DNA of 64,000 nt from Platycarya strobilacea (taxonomy: Eukaryota; Streptophyta; Magnoliopsida; Fagales; Juglandaceae). This document shows positions 62,108-64,000 of this stretch, piece by piece. The DNA lies in the NCBI GenBank assembly GCA_036898215.1, contig CM072546.1:4774001-4838000 (forward strand), written 5' to 3'. The translations under genes and the position numbers were made by a program. The notes beneath the pieces were generated by a model, which was not told where the DNA came from, did no database searches, and saw only the letters and a list, made by a program, of their open reading frames with translations. Positions within the stretch are counted from its first letter, which is position 1, and the number at the start of each line of letters is the position of its first letter.

Positions 62108-63602
62108 TTAGAACACTCTCATCGGATTAGGCATTTGCAAATCCAATGAGGTGTTTGCATATTTGAGCCTAATAATTCTCTACATTAAATTAGGCAAAGG
62201 CAAATATGATGACTTTAAGTTACAATAAAATGAACTCTCATTATCAAATTTGCTTATTATTGTAGCATTTGCAAAGTAATAAAAAATCATTTCTCTCTTT
62301 AATTTTCCTCTCTCCTGCGACCTTTTACCTCCATTTCTTCCCTCTTTCTCTCATGCAATTTCCTTACCCTCTAGCCTCTTTGAAAATCCTAGCTTCTCCC
62401 TTCAGCCTCACTCACAATCGTTAACCGTAGTGCGTCTCCAAGAACCCTAGCTTAAGCATGATACCAGATGTCAACGAGCTTCATTGCAGAGCTTCGTCTT
62501 CATCGCATCATTCACGATCGCATCATCGCGGAGCCTTGGCTTGAGGTATTCACACAAAATATTATTCACTCTCTCTCCATTGTTGCCATAAAACTTATTG
62601 TTTCTACTAGTTGGTGGTTATAAGACTTTATTTTTCATCCATTCCAGATTTCAGAGTTTGTTTTGAATCAAACAAATAAATTACCCTTTTCTTTTTCTCA
62701 ATCTGATGTAAATCAAACAAACAAAGGGTATAGTTCAGAAAATTACAATCTAGTTTGAATATGGTCATTGAAGTCAGGGATTATAAAAATCTTGTTGCTC
62801 TGGTTTGATAGTGGTTTGAATCAAACAAAAACTGTGTTGCCCTGCTCTAGTTTCCTTGTAGTAACAAAAAATACGATATATTATATTAGAGTTATGAATT
62901 GTGAATTGCGTTTTATCTTTTGATTATGAATTATAAATTGTGAGTTAATGAATGTGTTTGAGAGTTAGCTCATGTTTGTTGTTGTGGCAATATTGGTTCC
63001 CTGTAATCAATTAATCAAACTTTGTAATTGGTTCCCTATAATTGGTTTCCTGCAATTTGGAGAGTCTTTGACAATTGTGATATTCCCCACTATCTATTCC
63101 TAACTAAAACAAAATCAGGGAATCAACTTCATTGATCAAACTGAATTACAATCATCAGCCACTATGGATTGAACATGCACAAGAATGAATTCTAGATGAA
63201 CTAAATTTGCAGTCAAATTTGCAGCACTTTTGGTAGGCAATGAGCTACTTGGTGAGCTATTCTCTTGACATGAACCACTTTTCATTATCGCATTCTTGTG
63301 AAATCATTTGCTTTGCATCTCTTTCAGAAAACCTTTAGAAACCTTTAGAAAACCTTATAGAGGAAACCACCTTGTGAGGTAGTTTCGCTGTCATGGCCCT
63401 TATGCAGTTCATCTTGTCATCCTGATTGGAAATATTTAAGGCACTCTCTTGCCATTTTAACATCAAAGTAACCTATAGATTTAAGTCACCTACAATTGTG
63501 AGAAAACATCAAAGTAACCTATAGATTAATCATCAGTGCCATCCCAATTCATCTGTTGTTGTGTTTGATTAGTATTATTCTCAGGTGTTGAGAATAAGCA
63601 TT

Positions 63603-63745
63603 AGAAAGTTTGACTTGCTTTTGAAAGTTTCTTTATTTTTATATGGCCTATTTGACCTACTGTTGAAGGTTTTTTTGTTTTTGAAGAGACTGTTTGACTT
63701 ACTTTTGAAGGGGTTGTTTGACTTGCTTTTGAAAGGTATTTCCTA
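63603..63745. repeat. Imperfect minisatellite, unit about 35-50 bp
   Basis: Repeats of 'tttgacttgcttttgaaag' with variations at about 63609, 63649, 63686 and 63716 separate T-rich spacers. A smaller direct repeat, catcaaagtaacctatagat, occurs near 63461 and 63509. Confidence 0.65.
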
Positions 63746-63826
63746 CAAGCATCTCTTTTATGACGAGATGTTAGTTGGTTCAATCTAGTACCAATTTTAT
63801 AATGAATTTTAAAATTGTTCAAGGAT

Positions 63827-64000
63827 GGAGCCTTCATTTGATGTAGATCCTTTCTCCTTCACCACTTTTTTGCAAAGTAGCGAACAAGGGCAAAGTAGCA
63901 TCCCGTTCAATAGCATACATGATAATGTGATGATCCAACCATCATAAGTTGAAGGTGAACAAATGTCACATACTAAAAAGTCTCAACGAGATGTGTCTTT
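63827..64000 (+). pseudogene. Start of a SANT/Myb-like ORF1 (annotated elsewhere as 'GST T3-like'), partial
   Basis: The ATG at 63827 begins 'MEPSFDVDPFSFTTFLQSS'. After about 45 codons a TAA at about 63947-63949 interrupts the frame, then 'EGEQMSHTKKSQRDVSF' continues in the same frame to the window end. 'KKSQRxxxF' precedes the SANT-type DNA-binding domain in plant Harbinger ORF1 proteins, often misnamed glutathione S-transferase T3-like. The stop suggests a dead copy, unless the real exon begins later. Only the N-terminus is visible. Confidence 0.5.

Larger units (their letters stand above)
62111..64000 (+). mobile_element. Left part of a PIF/Harbinger-like DNA transposon (runs off the window)
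   Basis: The left terminus 'gaacactctcatcggattag' is preceded by TTA (62108-62110), the target triplet used by PIF/Harbinger elements. It is followed by AT-rich sequence with 'gcatttgcaaatccaatgag' and a leader-like segment (62330-62549) ending at a GT donor (gag|gtattc). At 63827 starts a frame resembling the SANT/Myb-like ORF1 protein of such elements. The right terminus and transposase would lie beyond 64000. Confidence 0.55.

Overview
The window is nuclear DNA from a eudicot plant, most likely a woody species. It has multi-exon genes with GT-AG introns, AT-rich intergenic DNA full of (AT)n and (GA)n microsatellites, and dense plant transposons (Ty1/copia, CACTA, PIF/Harbinger, LINE, SINE). 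The repeat style and the gene families would fit Fagales such as the walnut family, but that is only an impression. No rRNA, functional tRNA, CRISPR or bacterial feature was seen.

Four host genes are supported. (1) The 3' two thirds of VPS52, a GARP/EARP tethering subunit, lies at 1948-7650 (+); its 5' exons are upstream of the window. (2) An RRM RNA-binding protein of the ARP1/RBM24-like type lies at 10756-14769 (-) in six coding exons, with an ABRE/CE3-like promoter block. (3) A secreted GDSL esterase/lipase lies at 34171-36806 (-) in five exons. (4) An NRT1/PTR (NPF4.3/4.4-type) transporter lies at 57034-60662 (+) in five exons. These genes do not form a pathway. From memory, the VPS52-GDSL pairing recalls a linkage on Arabidopsis chromosome 1.

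The rest is mostly transposon territory. A degraded Ty1/copia element (20383-25004, minus orientation) sits inside one copy of a 150-bp tandem duplication and has a 5-bp target duplication. A non-autonomous, Gag-only LTR element of TR-GAG type (37543-39829) has an ATATT target duplication and an intact gag. Two large CACTA elements with 3-bp target duplications (27869-32273, GTG; 48428-53335, TAA) carry no recognisable transposase. They do carry captured host-gene fragments: NUP98 in the first, and MLO plus a phototropin LOV2-kinase hinge in the second. Small CACTA-like MITEs, two tRNA-type SINE copies with target duplications, LINE reverse-transcriptase and RNase H remnants, and the left end of a PIF/Harbinger-like element (62111 to the window end) complete the picture.

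The strongest items for follow-up are the two gene-capturing CACTA elements, the Gag-only LTR element, the copia insertion whose LTRs look older than the duplication it interrupted, and the loss of two otherwise conserved motifs in the NPF transporter. All comparisons with known proteins are from memory of the families; no database search was made.
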